NCBI GenBank assembly: GCA_008973525.1
Contig: WACJ01000301.1
Span: 310,001-374,000 of the forward strand
Length of the DNA: 64,000 nt
Direction of reading: 5' to 3'
Origin: Stenopsyche tienmushanensis
Taxonomy: Eukaryota > Arthropoda > Insecta > Trichoptera > Stenopsychidae
A program made the position numbers and the translations under genes. Within the stretch, counting starts at the first letter, position 1. Each line of letters opens with the position of its first letter. Positions 33,001 to 46,599 of the stretch are shown here, one piece after another. Below the pieces are notes generated by a model. That model was not told the origin of the DNA. It worked only from the letters and a program-made list of their open reading frames with translations, and searched no databases.

Positions 33001-35200
33001 GTTTTGCAATAACTTGAGACTGTAGACTATTATGTAAACTTCTGGTTTAATTAAACCTTTTGAGTCCATATAAATTCATTATGGATCTGAAACCGACTGA
33101 GCACATTCTGTAATTAAGACCAGATCTAATAAACATAATAAATTTATTGTACTACAGATTGAGATCAAAAGCAGCTATATTTAAAAAGACGAAGAATAAA
33201 TTATTTGTGATTTTAACACTTTAATTATCCAATGGATTTTGCATATATGTGTTGATGTCATTCAGAAAATTTGATTGCTTGACTTTAAAATAACAAAGGT
33301 CTTCTAAAGACTGTCGTACATATTTTTATTCTTTAGAATGTTCCTTTTGAGAAAGGCTTGTTTGATAAAAAGTGTCAAGACGGAAGCATTTGAATGATAT
33401 TGTTACTCCAATTGATGCTTTTTACGCCCTCTTGCTATTTAAAATTGAATCGACTTGAGTCACTTTCGTTTTAATGCAGGTTCTCGATCAATCAAATTCA
33501 ATTTCATTTTCTGTTTAAATAATTTTTTGACCAATATCGTCAATCAATCGATCAATAAACAGCTTGAAAATCAATATTGCTCCACTCCTTGATGTTGTAT
33601 TATATGTTGGGCAGTAATATTAAATCACTTCTTGCACATACCATTATGCATTTTTGAAGAACTTCAAAAACATTTTTAAATATCGATCGCTTTTTGAATT
33701 GTTGGAATCCTAATTAAGCTATCCTTATTGTATTCTGAGATGCTATATACATATATATTTTTATGTATCCAGTCCTCGTATGTTAAGAAACTTCCACAAC
33801 AGCTCATTTGCATATATTTTATAAAGATGCATGCAGGTTTTTTTATAAATCGAATAAAAAATATTGCATAGTTCAATTTGAAGAAATCAATCATGTTATC
33901 CACAAAATATATTTTTTGTCTAACTTCTACGCTTTTAATTTCATTTCATGAAGTTAAATGAATTTACACTCAATCAAGGGTAGTTTGTAAAATTTAAAAC
34001 TTCAACGATATTGATATATTTTATATAATATAAGCTTATTGCAAAATTGGTCCAAGTTATTTAAGATAAAGGCTTACTTAATACCATATCAATTATTTAA
34101 CGTCGATACAATTTTGGAAGACAAACTTTCTTTCGTGTTCTTATTCTGCCAGAAATTTTATGTTGTACTTATCTTCAGTGTCAAGCAACATGTCTCATCT
34201 TCAAACAGCATGTAATATAAATGAAAAATCATTTTGCTTATGATATTAGCTTATAACCAAAGAATAATATTTTGGCTAAGAAAAACTAGTAAAAGTATTA
34301 AGTTATAAATTAAATAATAAAATATTCTAATTAATTATGTATTTATGTGATAGGAAATGTTGCTTTGATTGAGCAAATTTATAAATCAAAACTTTCGAAT
34401 CCACTGGGAAAATTTACATGTAACAATGATTAATTAATTTATTGTTTTTTTTTTTTCTTAAATAATTCCTAATATTTGATTTTACTTTTACGAGATGCAA
34501 TCGATAATGACGCGGTCATTGCATTTTTAAATTGGAAATTCATAATGGAATTCAAATTTGAATAGTTTGATATGTGCCTGAATGTTCTTAACCGGTTAAG
34601 GCTCGAGTTAAATGAATTTTGAAGCAGACTGCTGAAAGTTCTATAAATGCAATTAAAAGCAGTGATTGGTCATGAGAGTGTAAGAACCTACTCAGATCAT
34701 GATTTGAGTTGCAATTATTAGCAGTAATTCCTTTTTTAATACGTATTTTTAGAATAGAACATCAAAATTAATGTAAAAATATATTACCAATTGAATATCA
34801 ATTTGTCTTGCTACGGGAGGCAGCAATTGAAAATTTGCATTCATTTCTGTAAGGCGATTTTTTTTCAGTCAATGTTTATATAATGTAAATCAGGAAAGTT
34901 ACAATCTACCAAGATTTCAACATTGTGGACAATAATAATAATTTTTGAAATGGTTTTTCGATAATCTCATACTGGCATTTAATTAAAACATACAAAGCTG
35001 TTTTTTTTGTCTGTAAATAGTTAATGTTAATTATTTTTAAATAAACGTCGTCTACTTTCTATAAAAGGTGGTTAGAGCTTCGGTAGACGTGGCTAAAGTT
35101 TGCGTTTTTAGTGCGAGAATTTGATAGTTGAGTTGAGTATTGCAACTTTTAAAGCATACCAAACTAAGACATATTTTCAGCATTGTGTGTATAAAACATT

Positions 35201-35674
35201 TATATACTACTAGCTGGTACCCGGCGCGTTTGAGGAAAATTTGAGATATAAGAAGACGTTCTACGGCTATCTAATGCAATTTGTTCTATTATATTTTTCG
35301 AAAATATTTTAAATCTAAGCTTATTCATATCGTTCATATAGATACTTTAAGCTCTAAAATATTTGGCAGTACATGGTTTATTGCTTCAGGTCACGTGTAG
35401 CGCAAGCTAAAGAGCTCTGATCCAAAAGCATATACACACTCGCTCTCGTCTTGAAGACAGACGCATACTTTATCTCCCCGTGCCCACAACTCAAAATTTA
35501 TTTCACCAGACCAATATGCACCAACATGGTGCATCCATAAAATATTTTTACTATGTTTATGCTATTTCCGCAAGTGAAAACAATAAGTTGACAAAGTTTT
35601 ATTGCAATCAGATGAACGGTATGGCGGCGCATTAATTACGAACAAACAAACATTGAGTTTTAGATATTAGATTT
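35201..35674. repeat. Dispersed element of the CTAGCTGGTACCCGGCG type
   Basis: It begins TACTAGCTGGTACCCGGCGC and ends about 470 bases later in an ACAAACAAACATTGAGTTT tail followed by TATTAGATT. This start/tail pairing resembles a class of short dispersed repeats common in insect genomes. I see no coding remnant and no duplication at the ends. Confidence 0.4.
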
Positions 35675-38254
35675 ATTTGCAGGTTTCAATTTTTTTTATA
35701 AATGTCGGTAATATCGCTGTAGACTGAGGTTTCTTTACTTACAGTATTAAAACAACAAAATGAGTAAGAGTCAGCTTTGTAGAGATAATTGTACAAATAA
35801 TGTCGCTGCTTCCCCTACTATCACGCTCTAAACAGAATGGGAATATATTCTATATGACATTTGTTAACCAAAAAAAATCTTGATTATTTTATCTGAAACA
35901 TAGTAACACTTGATGAGGCTAATCTTGTACTTAAGACTTAAATAATTAATGTTTTTTTTTTATGTAAGTCTAAGATTTTCCCGATGTTTAGGCTCGATAG
36001 AGCTTCAAATTTATTTGATGGCTCGGGATGTTAAATTACGTGTCCATCTTCAAGTTCTCCGATTTACATAGATTCTTCACACGTTCCAATTAATTCCAAG
36101 CGCTTTTATCATATTTCAAATTTACGATACGCATTCTTCATACTTTGATTCTAAGTATTTTGATGTGCCGCCAAAGTGGATCCATGTCAAGGATCACGAT
36201 TGCAAAATTATTGACAAATCCTATATGTTTTTATGTGAACATCACAAATTTGACGATTCAAGGCTCGATCTCGACTATTACACACTTGAAAAGTGACTAT
36301 CATCATTATTGTCATTATCTAATCGCTCGCGATTAGCCGTAAGAGCATAATGGAAAATAATTTATTCGTTCAAATGTCAGCTCAGTTGAAAATCGTATTT
36401 CATAGTGTTGGACGCTAAAAACGTCGGTGAACGATTGCGAAGTAGAAAATGCAAGTTTCTGAAATTTTTGCAGAGTAGATCGTTGGTTGTGAGTCATTGA
36501 TTTTTCAGTGCACCTACACGCCAACCGGTCATAGTTCTAGTTTATAAGGCGTTGCGTAATGCGAGCAATTCGCCAAGGTAAACTGGCGCTATCTGTATTT
36601 AACAGTTCAAATTAAATATCCTTAGGCTATTATAGAGCTATTAGAAATTAAGAAAACTTCGAATAAAATTAATAAAATGGCGTATAGCCTGAAGAAAATA
36701 CACTCTAATTCAAGCTATACAACAACACGTAATCAGTTATCATTGGAAGAGAAATTCGAGCCCTTTGGCGCTAGCTCTTTTGTTATGGAGTTACTTGTAT
36801 CATTTTAAGGACTAATTTTAAAATCACATATAATTTATATTTTGCTTTACTGTTTAGGATTCAAGCTACAAATTTGTGAAGGCCGTATTAGGAATTTAAT
36901 GCTCCTTTTTGGATTTTAGGTGGTAAAATCATCTAAAATAATTGATGATCTTTATAAAGAAATAATAATACCTTATTGATGATAAAGCATATTCTGAAAG
37001 CTTAAATCAAGAAACAGGCATGAAATATCAACGAAAATCATGAATGAATTATTATTTAGACCTGGAATTCAATAGAATATAATATAGAACCGCTTAAAGT
37101 GAAAAACAGAATAGTAATTTGATCCCCCATATAATTTATCTACAACCACAACAAAGAACAAAGCAAAATACATATTTTTTATCAACAGATAGTAATAAGA
37201 GATAAGTGGATCATTTATAATAATTTTAGATGTAGAAAAGCACTTATGTTGAATCAAAATCTCCAAGATCCATGTTTTATGAATTGAAAAGGAGCTACAT
37301 TCAAGCTACAATTATTTAATAAAAACGAAATGATAGGTTTTCATATAAAAACAAGAACATATCGCAAATTTTATGTAGTATTTGTAGCAAATACTTTGAA
37401 ATCAGACTGTATCGATTAAATTACTCTTGAGGCATTTATCAGCGAAGATCTGCTGCTGTGCCCGTTGCAATATAAACGTCTGAATTGCATTATCTTTGTA
37501 ACATAATCAGCACTTATTAACAATAAATTATACACTATATAAAGTAATTTTTAATAATAGACCAAAAGCATAATCTGCGAATAAATACAAATTGAGGAAA
37601 CATAAAATGGACGTAACAACGAAAGATTTAGATTTGGTACCAAGAAGCGTTTCTTGAGACAATGATTCTTCGATGATATCTCTACAGCTGCCATTATAGT
37701 CAAGGTATGATGATTATCTTGGGGTAATATGCTTATAATTGATAATTAATTAATTGACACTAATTTTCTAATAAACCGAATAAAGTTCATATTGAACTAT
37801 CGAGCCTTAAATTCTGTTCTATTAAAGGTTTGATTTAGTAAACATTTTTTGCTGCTAAATACAGGGTGTGACAGGGATACCATTTTATTTTGAGATTATA
37901 TTGATTTATATTTCATTGAGGTAATCGAGTTTTGAAGTTTATCACCAGGGTGCGGCAGGGAAACTTCTTTATTTGAAATGCGCGCCCTAAAGCGACAATT
38001 GTGATATTCGAAAAAAACAGCGACAAAAATGTGATATTCGAAAACCGGTTTTTGATCCTGAAAATCCGGTTTTGAATATAAAAATTTATTTTCTAAGAAT
38101 TTTAGACGAAAATATTGAATCGTTTGTTTGACAGCACGTGCTCTTGCACTCAGCGTGACGACACGTTGGTTTAGGTAAGAAAATATTCTTCTCAGAAGAG
38201 TTTATAACTAGAAAACTAAAAATAGTTTGTAATTAAAATAATTAGTATTTCTCT
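35675..38254. other. No supported gene
   Basis: AT-rich DNA. A 43-codon plus ORF at 36677-36808 (MAYSLKKIHSNSSYTTTRNQ...) lies in a less AT-rich patch but has no domain. Around 38030-38070 short AACCGGTTTT-like words cluster; the same words recur at 38725-38790 and 45430-45520. Confidence 0.4.
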
Positions 38255-38545
38255 AGTGGATGTCTGGCATTTGAGATGCCAGATGTCAGACATCTTTAAA
38301 ATTTTACCAATGATGCAAGACGTCCTTTGAATGTTACCAAAAATGCTATTTTTTAATTGTCTTATTGTTTTCTAGTTTTCTAATTATTTTTTATGCGATT
38401 TTGGATATATTTTATATAGCTATTTCAAAGTTATGCGGTTTTTAAAATCTATGGAACGCATCTTCACTTTTTCTATGTAAGTCATAGATTTTTTTTGTGC
38501 GATTTTCCGCGGAACGCATCTACCGCACAAAAAAAGGTTTTAATG
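38255..38545 (+). mobile_element. 3' end of the TA-flanked element also found at 54734-55040 (inverted)
   Basis: From GGATGTCTGGCATTTGAGAT to the terminal AGGTTTTAATG|TA this stretch matches the reverse complement of 55035-54734 with few changes. Shared landmarks are GATGCCAGATGTCAG, CAAGACGTCCTTT, TTGGATATATTTTATATAGC and TTCAAAGTTATGCGGTTTTT. The other terminus is missing, so this copy is truncated at its left side. Confidence 0.7.
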
Positions 38546-40420
38546 TAATTTAAAAAAGTGAAACTCATAACAACTCAATAAGCTAAGAGATACACCAACC
38601 CGATTATTTAGGCATCAATGAATTCTGCAAAATCGGAACTTTTCGGAAGCTTATCTTAAAAAGCTTTTACTATATCCGTTAATTATTTATTTTAATATAT
38701 CCGTTAATTTAATTTTATATGTCTTAAAACCGAAAACCGGTGGAAACCGGTTTCGTTCGAAAGTCGAAAACCGAAAACCGGTTTTTGTACAAGCCTTACT
38801 CACAACTATAATGATGAAATGGCTACAATATCCGGCTACTGTTGCACACATGTAAACATTGCAGAGTGACTGCAACGAGGAAATTAATTTCGATATAACA
38901 TATCACATGCATTCCACCCTGTTAAATAGTATGTTTTTTATATCAATACATTAAATATTTCTTATCATATTGACGTGATTTCATAGCAAACAATCAATGT
39001 CCTCGGTTCTAAAATTAATTTCCTATACACGGGATAAGTAAAAACCACGCAGGAAATTGGCCTCGTATATTTAAGCAAAATATTTTTTATCCTTTCCGTA
39101 AAATCCGAATTTGATCTTAATTGAAAAGTATTGAATAGAGCATTAATGGATGGATTTAACATTTTTTCAGCGGCAAACGGATGTTGATCTCTGTACGCCA
39201 CAATGGCTGTAGGTGTTTTTTAGATGTTAATCTCAGCAATTTTGTCCTTGTGCGATTAATAAGAATAATTCACATTATATCTGAAGTCCTGTTTTTTATC
39301 ATTGCGCAAAAAATGTCACGAATAATTGAATCAAAAATGTGCTTTTTATGCGTAGAGCCTTGAACAACTATATGCAAAATGCAAGTATGATTAACTCAAT
39401 CGATACATTCTAAATACAGGATACGCCCCTGTGGAACTAATGATTCTAACCATATCGAAGTTATGCTCGAGATATAATTTATTAGGTTTTTTTATTGGAT
39501 ATAATCTATCTGATTGCTATGAACATGACTGTTATTTGATTCGTTGAAAATCGGTGATCTCAATTGAATTTCCGACAAATTCACTAACAAATTTTCGTTG
39601 AAAACCGTTTTCTTTTTAACTTTTATTGCATTGAATGAATACAATTAAACGGCAACAAACTGTGTTATCATCGAAGGTAGTCGTGCTCGTTCATTTTCTG
39701 AGTCATTTAAAACACAAGGCGGTTCTTTCGATAATCGAATCGATGTCGACACGATCTGGCGAACACAATGGTGGCGAAATTTACTTTTTAATATTAACTT
39801 CAAGGTGAATGGTCACTTGACGACAATTGTTGCATGACATGTTTTAAGATCGGTAATTGTTTCCTTCTTTTTTTGTATTAACATTGATTATTTAAAGATA
39901 GGCTTCTATGTCAGCTAAGAGGGTCACAAAGAAAAATAGCTTAAAAAGAAGACATCCGGCCAATCATTTAATTTGAACGCAAATGCTTTTCAGATAAATT
40001 TATTACAATAAAGATAAAATATTCATACAATAAAAATAGGGTTGAAAAGGCTTTATTTCTTGATTGTTATTATTTTCTAAAATAACACCATATTCATAAA
40101 TAAAATATGCATTCAATGTACGAGACATATCCTGAAAGTAAGTGTACTAAATTTTTCTATTTTATTACTCTTCGAAGAACTCTATCTCCAGCTCCTTCCC
40201 ACATTTCTGAACCTCTTTCTGCACCTGTTCGTCGGTTGAAAATTTAATTCCACTCATGTGTTCAAGGGAAAAATATGATAATTTGAAGACGCCAAGTCAG
40301 AGAAATGCAGAGAGTAGTTAACTCTAACTGAACTTCTTTTCTCCAATTCACACAATGAAAATTGATAGCTAAAAGATTAAATTAAAGTGTTTATGTAATA
40401 TATAATAAAATAGGTTTGCT
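38546..40420. other. No supported gene
   Basis: AT-rich with short frames. The AACCGG-rich patch at 38725-38790 (repeated AAAACCGGTTT words) looks like a decayed repeat. Nothing else can be delimited. Confidence 0.45.
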
Positions 40421-40650
40421 GCTGGTGTAGTGGTTGCTTTATGTTACGTATAGACGCACACAAAGTAAAAGCGGTGCGGCGCATGTGCGTAGCTTATCCA
40501 TCGTGTGTGCGACAAAGACGGAGATACTACAAGCGATTCTCTTTCTTTTTCCATTCAAATACCGCTTGGAGTTTCACTTTCCGTCTCGTTTAAGCCAATT
40601 TGCCCTACTGCGCTTATACAAGTTTCACTTCAAAAGCCGATTTTAAATTA
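40421..40650 (+). repeat. Possible tRNA-derived (SINE-like) repeat
   Basis: GGTGTAGTGG at 40424-40433 resembles a Pol III A box, and the following 200 bases are clearly richer in G and C than the surroundings. I did not find a matching B box, tail or target duplication. An ORF of 70 codons crosses it but has no domain. Confidence 0.2.
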
Positions 40651-40898
40651 ATGTAAAGTTTTTGTAAGAATACGGAGATTGGATATCATTTTTATTCTGG
40701 CAAGTGGATTTTCAAGTACACTAAGTAAGGCATAAACTACAATATATGTTTAATGCATCTTAACATCGGCTGTTAACCAAAAGTATGTGGCTTATTTGGC
40801 ATATATTGTGTAAATTGACTTCGATCTTTTAACGGAATGAATTGTTCACTTGTTTCGTGAAAATGTAGTATTAACAAAAATCAGCTCGGCATCATGTT

Positions 40899-40941
40899 TT
40901 AACCCTTCTGTCAATAAGATGGTCTGGCCAGACCATTAGGG
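40899..40941. repeat. Possible piggyBac-like terminus (unpaired)
   Basis: TTAACCCTTCTGTC is followed by the perfect palindrome ATGGTCTGGCCAGACCAT. TTAA plus a C-rich start and a subterminal palindrome is the layout seen at 684-723. I could not find the partner end, so this may be a solo relic or coincidence. Confidence 0.25.
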
Positions 40942-40949
40942 TTTTGAAA

Positions 40950-43433
40950 TATATTTTTTTTAATATTGGATATTTATATAAATCTTACGAAATCTCTCTG
41001 ACTCTGTCCATTTAAAGGTTTTACAGAATTAAAAAGTTTAGGATTCTTGTTTCGAGAAAAAAGACATTTCTATTTATGTAGCTAGAACCAAAAAATCATG
41101 TTTTTCTTCATTATCTGTAAAGAAATTTTAATCCTTTCGCGCCATAAAATAATTTTTCAACTAACTTTATCACAGTTTGATTTCATTGTCTTCAGAATTT
41201 GTTCTAGAGTGGTTTCGAAGAGGTGTATTGATATTTGATTCGATACCTAATGATTGCGAACCTATTTTTAAAAGGTAATTTTTTAGGTAATGGAACAACT
41301 AAAATGTATGTGAAATTATATGTTTTTAACTATTATGAATATGGATCTTATTCGCATCAGAATCATTGATAGATTGGCTTTTGACTTAATATACTAATTA
41401 ATACCATACCAATTAAATCTTCTATTCATTCAATTAAATTCTTTTGGTATTGAATCAGAAAAAAAAAATTAGCATTAAAATCTTAATGCTAAAGTCAATT
41501 ACGATAGTTTAAAATAAATAAATATACATGTTTTCGATTCTTTGGATATTTTTTATGTTTGTGTCTGCAATAATAATAAATGATTGTTTAACAGCTCAAC
41601 CAAAAAAATCAATTTATTTCCTATTACGAACAATACAAGAGAGGATAAAATCGTAATTGAGGCATTTAAATGTATTGATAATATCTGGCAAATGACCGAT
41701 TTATCAAAAAATTGTCAGATAATTCATCAAAATTGTATAACGAAAGAGAGCGCCATTGATATGTGATTGATGAAACAATCGCTTTAAAAGTAGTAACATT
41801 AAAATTTATTGCATCCATGGGCCATTGAAAAAAGAAATTTTGTACAAGAATGAGGTAATCAGTGTTGATAGCGAAAATATGTTTGCCTTGCAACCTCAAT
41901 TCCAAGAAAGTGGACGACTTCAATCATTCTTTCCACGATTCGACCGTTTTCTGAGTATGCGTTTTGTGACACATTCGAAAACCAGTATTCATATGGATGC
42001 AGGAAGTGAGACAGAGCTGGTGATTTAAGAGCATTGGCGAAGAAAATCACAAGGTTTTTCATTAAGATCTCGTATGCTTGCATAAAACAAGCCAATGCAT
42101 TTTTATCAGTACCATATTAATACCAAATCCTTTGACGTGTATTTTTTCGGATAATAAATAAAACTCACATGAAGCAATGTTCGTTTGATCGATCGAATGT
42201 TATTTTACCCAAATAGTAAATTGATAATTAATTTGTGTCCAGTTTGATGAAGGTTTTTCAAAGGTGATGGTCAAATGCAGATACTTTGTCATGTAAGAGG
42301 TGTGACCGAAAATTTTAAAATGGCAAAATCTGCAGAAATTGTTTCATCATATTTTGATACAAAATACACAAAAATACTGTTAATCATGATTTAAGGGTTG
42401 AAACTACTGCTTGATGAAATTACAAGAAAAATCGCATTATTATGCCTTTATCAAAATATTTCAAATTTCCTTATAAAGTGGACATTATTTGAGAGATTTC
42501 AGAACGATTTCAATGTTTGTGATTATTATTTTCCATAATGGGCAATTCCACCCAAAACTTTATAAAAAGCACACCGTATATTAACTATACTAACACTTGG
42601 TCCTGGTTTTTAAACGACTTACATTAAAGATCATTTATATAATACAATCTGATATAATTTTTATGTTGTTGACAAAAATCCAGATCAAACATGCGTATAA
42701 AATCTGCTGGAAACCCGAACTAAATTACCGGATTAACCGGTGTAAAGTTTCTCTTTTTCATTCCAAATAGCATTTTTTTTCAATGCAATACATCGCCTTT
42801 TAATAATTACTCGAAATTGCACAAGAATAAATCTAAAAAAAAATTATGTGACATCATTCAAATTTCAATAAGGCATGTGACGATGAGATTATAGGACTTT
42901 AACTCCTCGACGATGGCTGAACAAATTATTGCCTCTTCAGTGACATCACTTTAATGATTCTGTAAAAAAAACGTATTTTTCGTGCGTGTATTTGCTATTT
43001 TTCGAGGTTTGATTCAAACAAAAAATTAACGCCAAATATCGCTAAAAGCAAATGTGCAAAAATAAAAGTCATTGACCATCTTCTTGTAATACGCGAGGAC
43101 ATTACTTCACTAAGTCAACCGGATTTTGTTAACAACTACATATGAATTTTAATATAAACCTGGCTATGGATTTATTGGTATTTATTCGTTTATATGCGTA
43201 ACAATAATGCAACTATTTCGTTTATGCAAATAAAAATGCCGAACTACCAAAGCGGGAGAAAAAAAATTAGAGCTTTCGACGATGATTATATAAGCATCAG
43301 GGTAATATTAAAATTTGTGGCTCAATGTTTGCAAAATAATTGAAAATCTATTCTCGCATAAATATGCAAAGACAATTGGAAGTCATACTCAAAAGTGAAG
43401 CGTAGTATTCAATCATTTTCATGAAAAAATGAC
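40950..43433. other. No supported gene
   Basis: AT-rich. Overlapping frames on both strands at 41584-42095 have no recognisable domain, and I see no consistent splice sites around them. Confidence 0.4.
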
Positions 43434-43802
43434 ATGCGAGTTACTATTCAACTGAAAAGATCCCATCGACGAGGCCAAAGATCCTTCTGGACAATGCCAG
43501 ACCTCATGTTGCACAAGACGTCAAAGCCGCACTCCAAGAACTTAAATGGGAGATCCTTCAGCATCGGCTGCATTCTCCAGACCTTGCATCGACGGATTAC
43601 CATCTTTTCCGCTCCGTGTTGAACCATATGAGAGGCGTTACCTTCAACAATGAAATAGAACTTGCTCAACAAATTTTTCGATATCAGACCGGGTGATTTT
43701 TGGCGAAACATAATACATAATTAATTAATTTATTGTTAAAACTATTGATTTTTGTTTAAATAAAGGTTTTTGATAAAAACGCTACGAACTTATTCCCCAA
43801 CC
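43434..43802 (+). mobile_element. Mariner 3' half with intact right terminus
   Basis: The right end is GCTACGAACTTATTCCCCAACC, ending at 43802 and followed by TA. Its reverse complement has the usual GGTTGGGGAATAAGTTCGTA mariner form. Coding remnants begin near 43434; nothing of the left half is visible, so the copy is 5' truncated. Confidence 0.82.
43484..43696 (+). pseudogene. Mariner transposase C-terminal relic
   Basis: The frame starting at 43484 reads LLDNARPHVAQDVKAALQEL, holding the second catalytic Asp in DNARPH. It continues HSPDLASTDYHLFRS, where the usual LAPSDYH has become LASTDYH but keeps the third Asp. A stop at 43694-43696 cuts the tail short. Upstream coding is lost or frameshifted, so it is inactive. 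Confidence 0.82.
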
Positions 43803-43804
43803 TA

Positions 43805-45145
43805 TTTATTTGGATTGTCTTGGTTTATTTAAATAGTCTAAAACGATAGCAATATACAAGGCCATTTTTATATTTCCGAGAATAATTTAGTTTCATATTA
43901 TAGCTCAAATACATAATATTGACAATATTTCGTTTTGACAAATAGCATACATACAGAAAAGTATTGTGATGTCTTTATAAATTTCTTAATATAGACATGT
44001 GTCGAGGATATTTAATGTGCTTTATAATATTGATCTAAGAAACGAATCTTACAAAAAGCTGAAAATATCAATGGATAATTGCCATTTGCTTGAGGAGCAA
44101 TTTTTTCACTTATATTCGAAAGTCAAAATTTGACACAAAATAGCTCATATGTCTATTATATTTTTCACATTTCAAAAGGCTTAAAATCATTTACCTTATA
44201 TATTTATAAACATCTTAATACTGTAATTAGATAGAGATCATCTTTTACATTACAACCAATATTTTAGTCACGATACTATTCAGTAATTGGCAGCTTAGTT
44301 TCTTGCGATCCTCTTAGGAAATATGTAATTTATTTATTGATAGCCTATCATTTATATAAATTAAATTACTTTTTTATGTTGAAAATGTGTTTTTATATTC
44401 AACAAACTATTGCAAAAATGCGCTTCTATTAACATTAATTTTATGACTATCTTCGACCATTTTTTGCTTTTGCTTTATATAACTCTTCGTATAAACTCTT
44501 CGTAAACGATACTGAAATATGATTAATAATCTTTATATTGTCCAATCTTAACGACTTGTATATTCTGCTAGTAAATTAAAAAGTATACTTAATATAATTT
44601 CACAAAAAATTCTCATAAGGGATCATAATTTTCACATAATTTCTACATTTTAGCCAAATATTTTGGATGTTGTATTTAAATGAAATCTAGTCCAGGAATT
44701 CAACTTTAAAAATTTACATCCAAAGCAGGCTTCGAACCGGAATTAAACCGAAAACCGATAATGCCAATGATGCCGATCTCTCAGATTTCAGTTTGATTCC
44801 TAGTGTTATTTACTCTAACCTAGGACTTCCAACTAATAAGGGTCAAGTCATACTCTTTCGTTTAATAGGTAGTAAGTTAATTTAAAATCATCATAAACTT
44901 AGATGCTATATTTGTATGTCCGCCACTTATCATCCTACAAATCCATTTATCTGTCAGGACCATCGCAGCGTGTATGAAACTTGTATATACATAGATAAAC
45001 AATGCGACAGCACACAATATTTGGGCATTTCATTGTGTAAACATAAAAAATACACTTGAAATCGATTCTCTATATGGTTTTTATATCTTTTTAGTCGATA
45101 AATTTGGGTTAACGATCTATACAATCGTACAATGTACGCAAAATA
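43805..45145. other. No supported gene
   Basis: AT-rich DNA. A GGTTCGAAGCC word (minus strand, near 44730) resembles a Pol III B box, but no cloverleaf or A box fits around it. Confidence 0.45.
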
Positions 45146-45147
45146 CT

Positions 45148-45225
45148 CTCTCCGTCTCTGTTTCTCTCCAAACTCAACGTGTAAGACACTCCATCTCTGT
45201 TTGTCTCCGAGTTCAACGTATAAGA
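45148..45225. repeat. 39-bp tandem duplication (two copies)
   Basis: TCTCTGTTT(C/G)TCTCC...TCAACGT(G/A)TAAGA occurs twice with a 39-base period. On the minus strand it lies in a 102-codon frame (45262-44954) and encodes a 13-residue repeat, LYVELGDKQRWS and LHVEFGEKQRRR. Period and frame agree, but with two copies only the coding reading is unproven. Confidence 0.6.
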
Positions 45226-45939
45226 ATGCACCTTCTGAATCACTAGAATTCGGATACAACACTGTGTCCTGTTTAAGGGGTTAATATTACATATTTCTAA
45301 TTGTAAATATTGTGTGATCAATTAATTATTTATATTATATTTGTTATAATTATGCTAGATAATAAGTTTTAAGACAAATAAAAGCCCTTAAAAAAATTGA
45401 AAATGAATCACCCAGAGTTGGACAAAAAAAATCGAAAACCGGAAAAAACATTGTTTTTCCTGCAACAAAAACCGTTACCGAACCGATATAAATATTTAAA
45501 ACCGGACTGAACCGAAACGAAAATCAAAATTAAAATATAACTGTTCAAAGCCTTGATTCAAAATTCCAAAAAACTGCTGGTGATAGTTTCGAAAATGTGA
45601 GTTAAAATAATGCGCATTAGTCCAATATAAGTGCGTATGGACCACAGATCTCAATCACAGAAATAACAACGCAATAATCCACTCTTCATCTTCTTTTCCA
45701 CATATTTTCTAGTGACGTCTTTCTGAATACGTAAAATTACTTGACTTTTCGTAATATTTGGCATGTTTTCTAGTACTCGACATCTCATGGTATATAAGTT
45801 TCACACACATTTTTTATATTTATTTTAAGTTGTATTTGTATTGTAATACTCGGCCATAATTTTAGGAATACTCGTTTACGAAACTATTATGCCAGCAATC
45901 ATTTTCGTATGATTGTGTCTTTAATAAATGAGGATCACA

Positions 45940-46310
45940 TTAACAAACAAGGCGAAGTTTCCTACTGAGGTTCGTTGACACTTCTTCAGTGGGTGTATTA
46001 AATACACATTCATACTGACTCTATGAATATCCGACATGGGCGTTGATAAGTAGGTCTAAATTAATATGCTTTAAAATATTTTAATTGATACTTCAAGGTT
46101 TTAATGGTGATTCTTAAAAACGAAATGGTTTATAGCGCAAATAATATAATTATATATATATGTAAATGTAAAAGTTCCGTTTAAATTTTCGATCGCTGTT
46201 GCCGGCTATTAGAAGCACGATTTCATAGCAATATTGCATACTTGATGTTGATGTATTCAAATGAAGACATATTTGAAGGTCTTTCTAAAGAGAGGATTAA
46301 TCTGCACTTA
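45940..46310 (+). repeat. Direct repeat copy 1 (partner 51470-51780)
   Basis: Two blocks are shared with 51470-51780 in the same order and orientation: a first block with AAGGC..., CTGAGG.TCGTT and CAGTGGG, and a second running from about 46195 through AGAAGCACGAT to GAAGGTCTTTCTAA. The second block has an ATG-led frame (MLMYSNEDIFEGLSKERINL) that matches the partner copy with several synonymous changes. Confidence 0.6.
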
Positions 46311-46329
46311 CCGGTACATATATCAAATA

Positions 46330-46596
46330 AATGGTGCATTGAAGTGCACGCCGTGCAACCAACGAGTTCAACTTTCTCTTCTTTTACCTTCCAAACCCGC
46401 TACGGTATTTTCGATAGCACAGAGATTTCGCAAAAGTCTTCGATCATCACCTGTTGCAAAATCTGGTGCAAGATTCTTGCGCAACACATTACAGGATAAC
46501 GTTCGAGCCTTTCGCCCGAGGTCGACAGCATCCAAAAAGGAAGTTGTTAACATGTTCGATACTTCAACATTTTTCATTGTTCCATTTAATTTTTGA
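46330..46596 (+). other. GC-richer island with open frames on both strands, unidentified
   Basis: Two plus frames (46242-46499 and 46261-46596) and a minus frame (46577-46368) overlap. The longer plus product is strongly basic (KPATVFSIAQRFRKSL ... ASKKEVVNMFDTS). I could not tie any frame to a family with confidence. It directly follows the repeat at 45940-46310 and is absent after the partner copy. Confidence 0.3.
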
Positions 46597-46599
46597 ATT

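Larger units (their letters stand above)
25059..35200. other. 10 kb AT-rich gene desert
   Basis: I find no exon chain, RNA gene or delimitable transposon. Notable sub-segments are a GC-richer island with overlapping frames at 28035-28340 and a cluster of TGCAT/TTGCAAAT/TAATTG words at 29690-30000. The frames at 28748-29014, 29368-29673 and 31647-32092 lack domains and look like chance. Confidence 0.5.

Noticed and set aside
44720..44745. GGTTCGAAGCC on the minus strand, an exact B-box-like match
   Set aside because: The bases either side do not form the T stem and no tRNA-like upstream half is present.
46150..46596. Possible decayed histone H3/H4 genes (short matches such as KPATV, RFRKS, KVFL)
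   Set aside because: The alignment needs several gaps and mixes frames; identities are too sparse to separate from chance.
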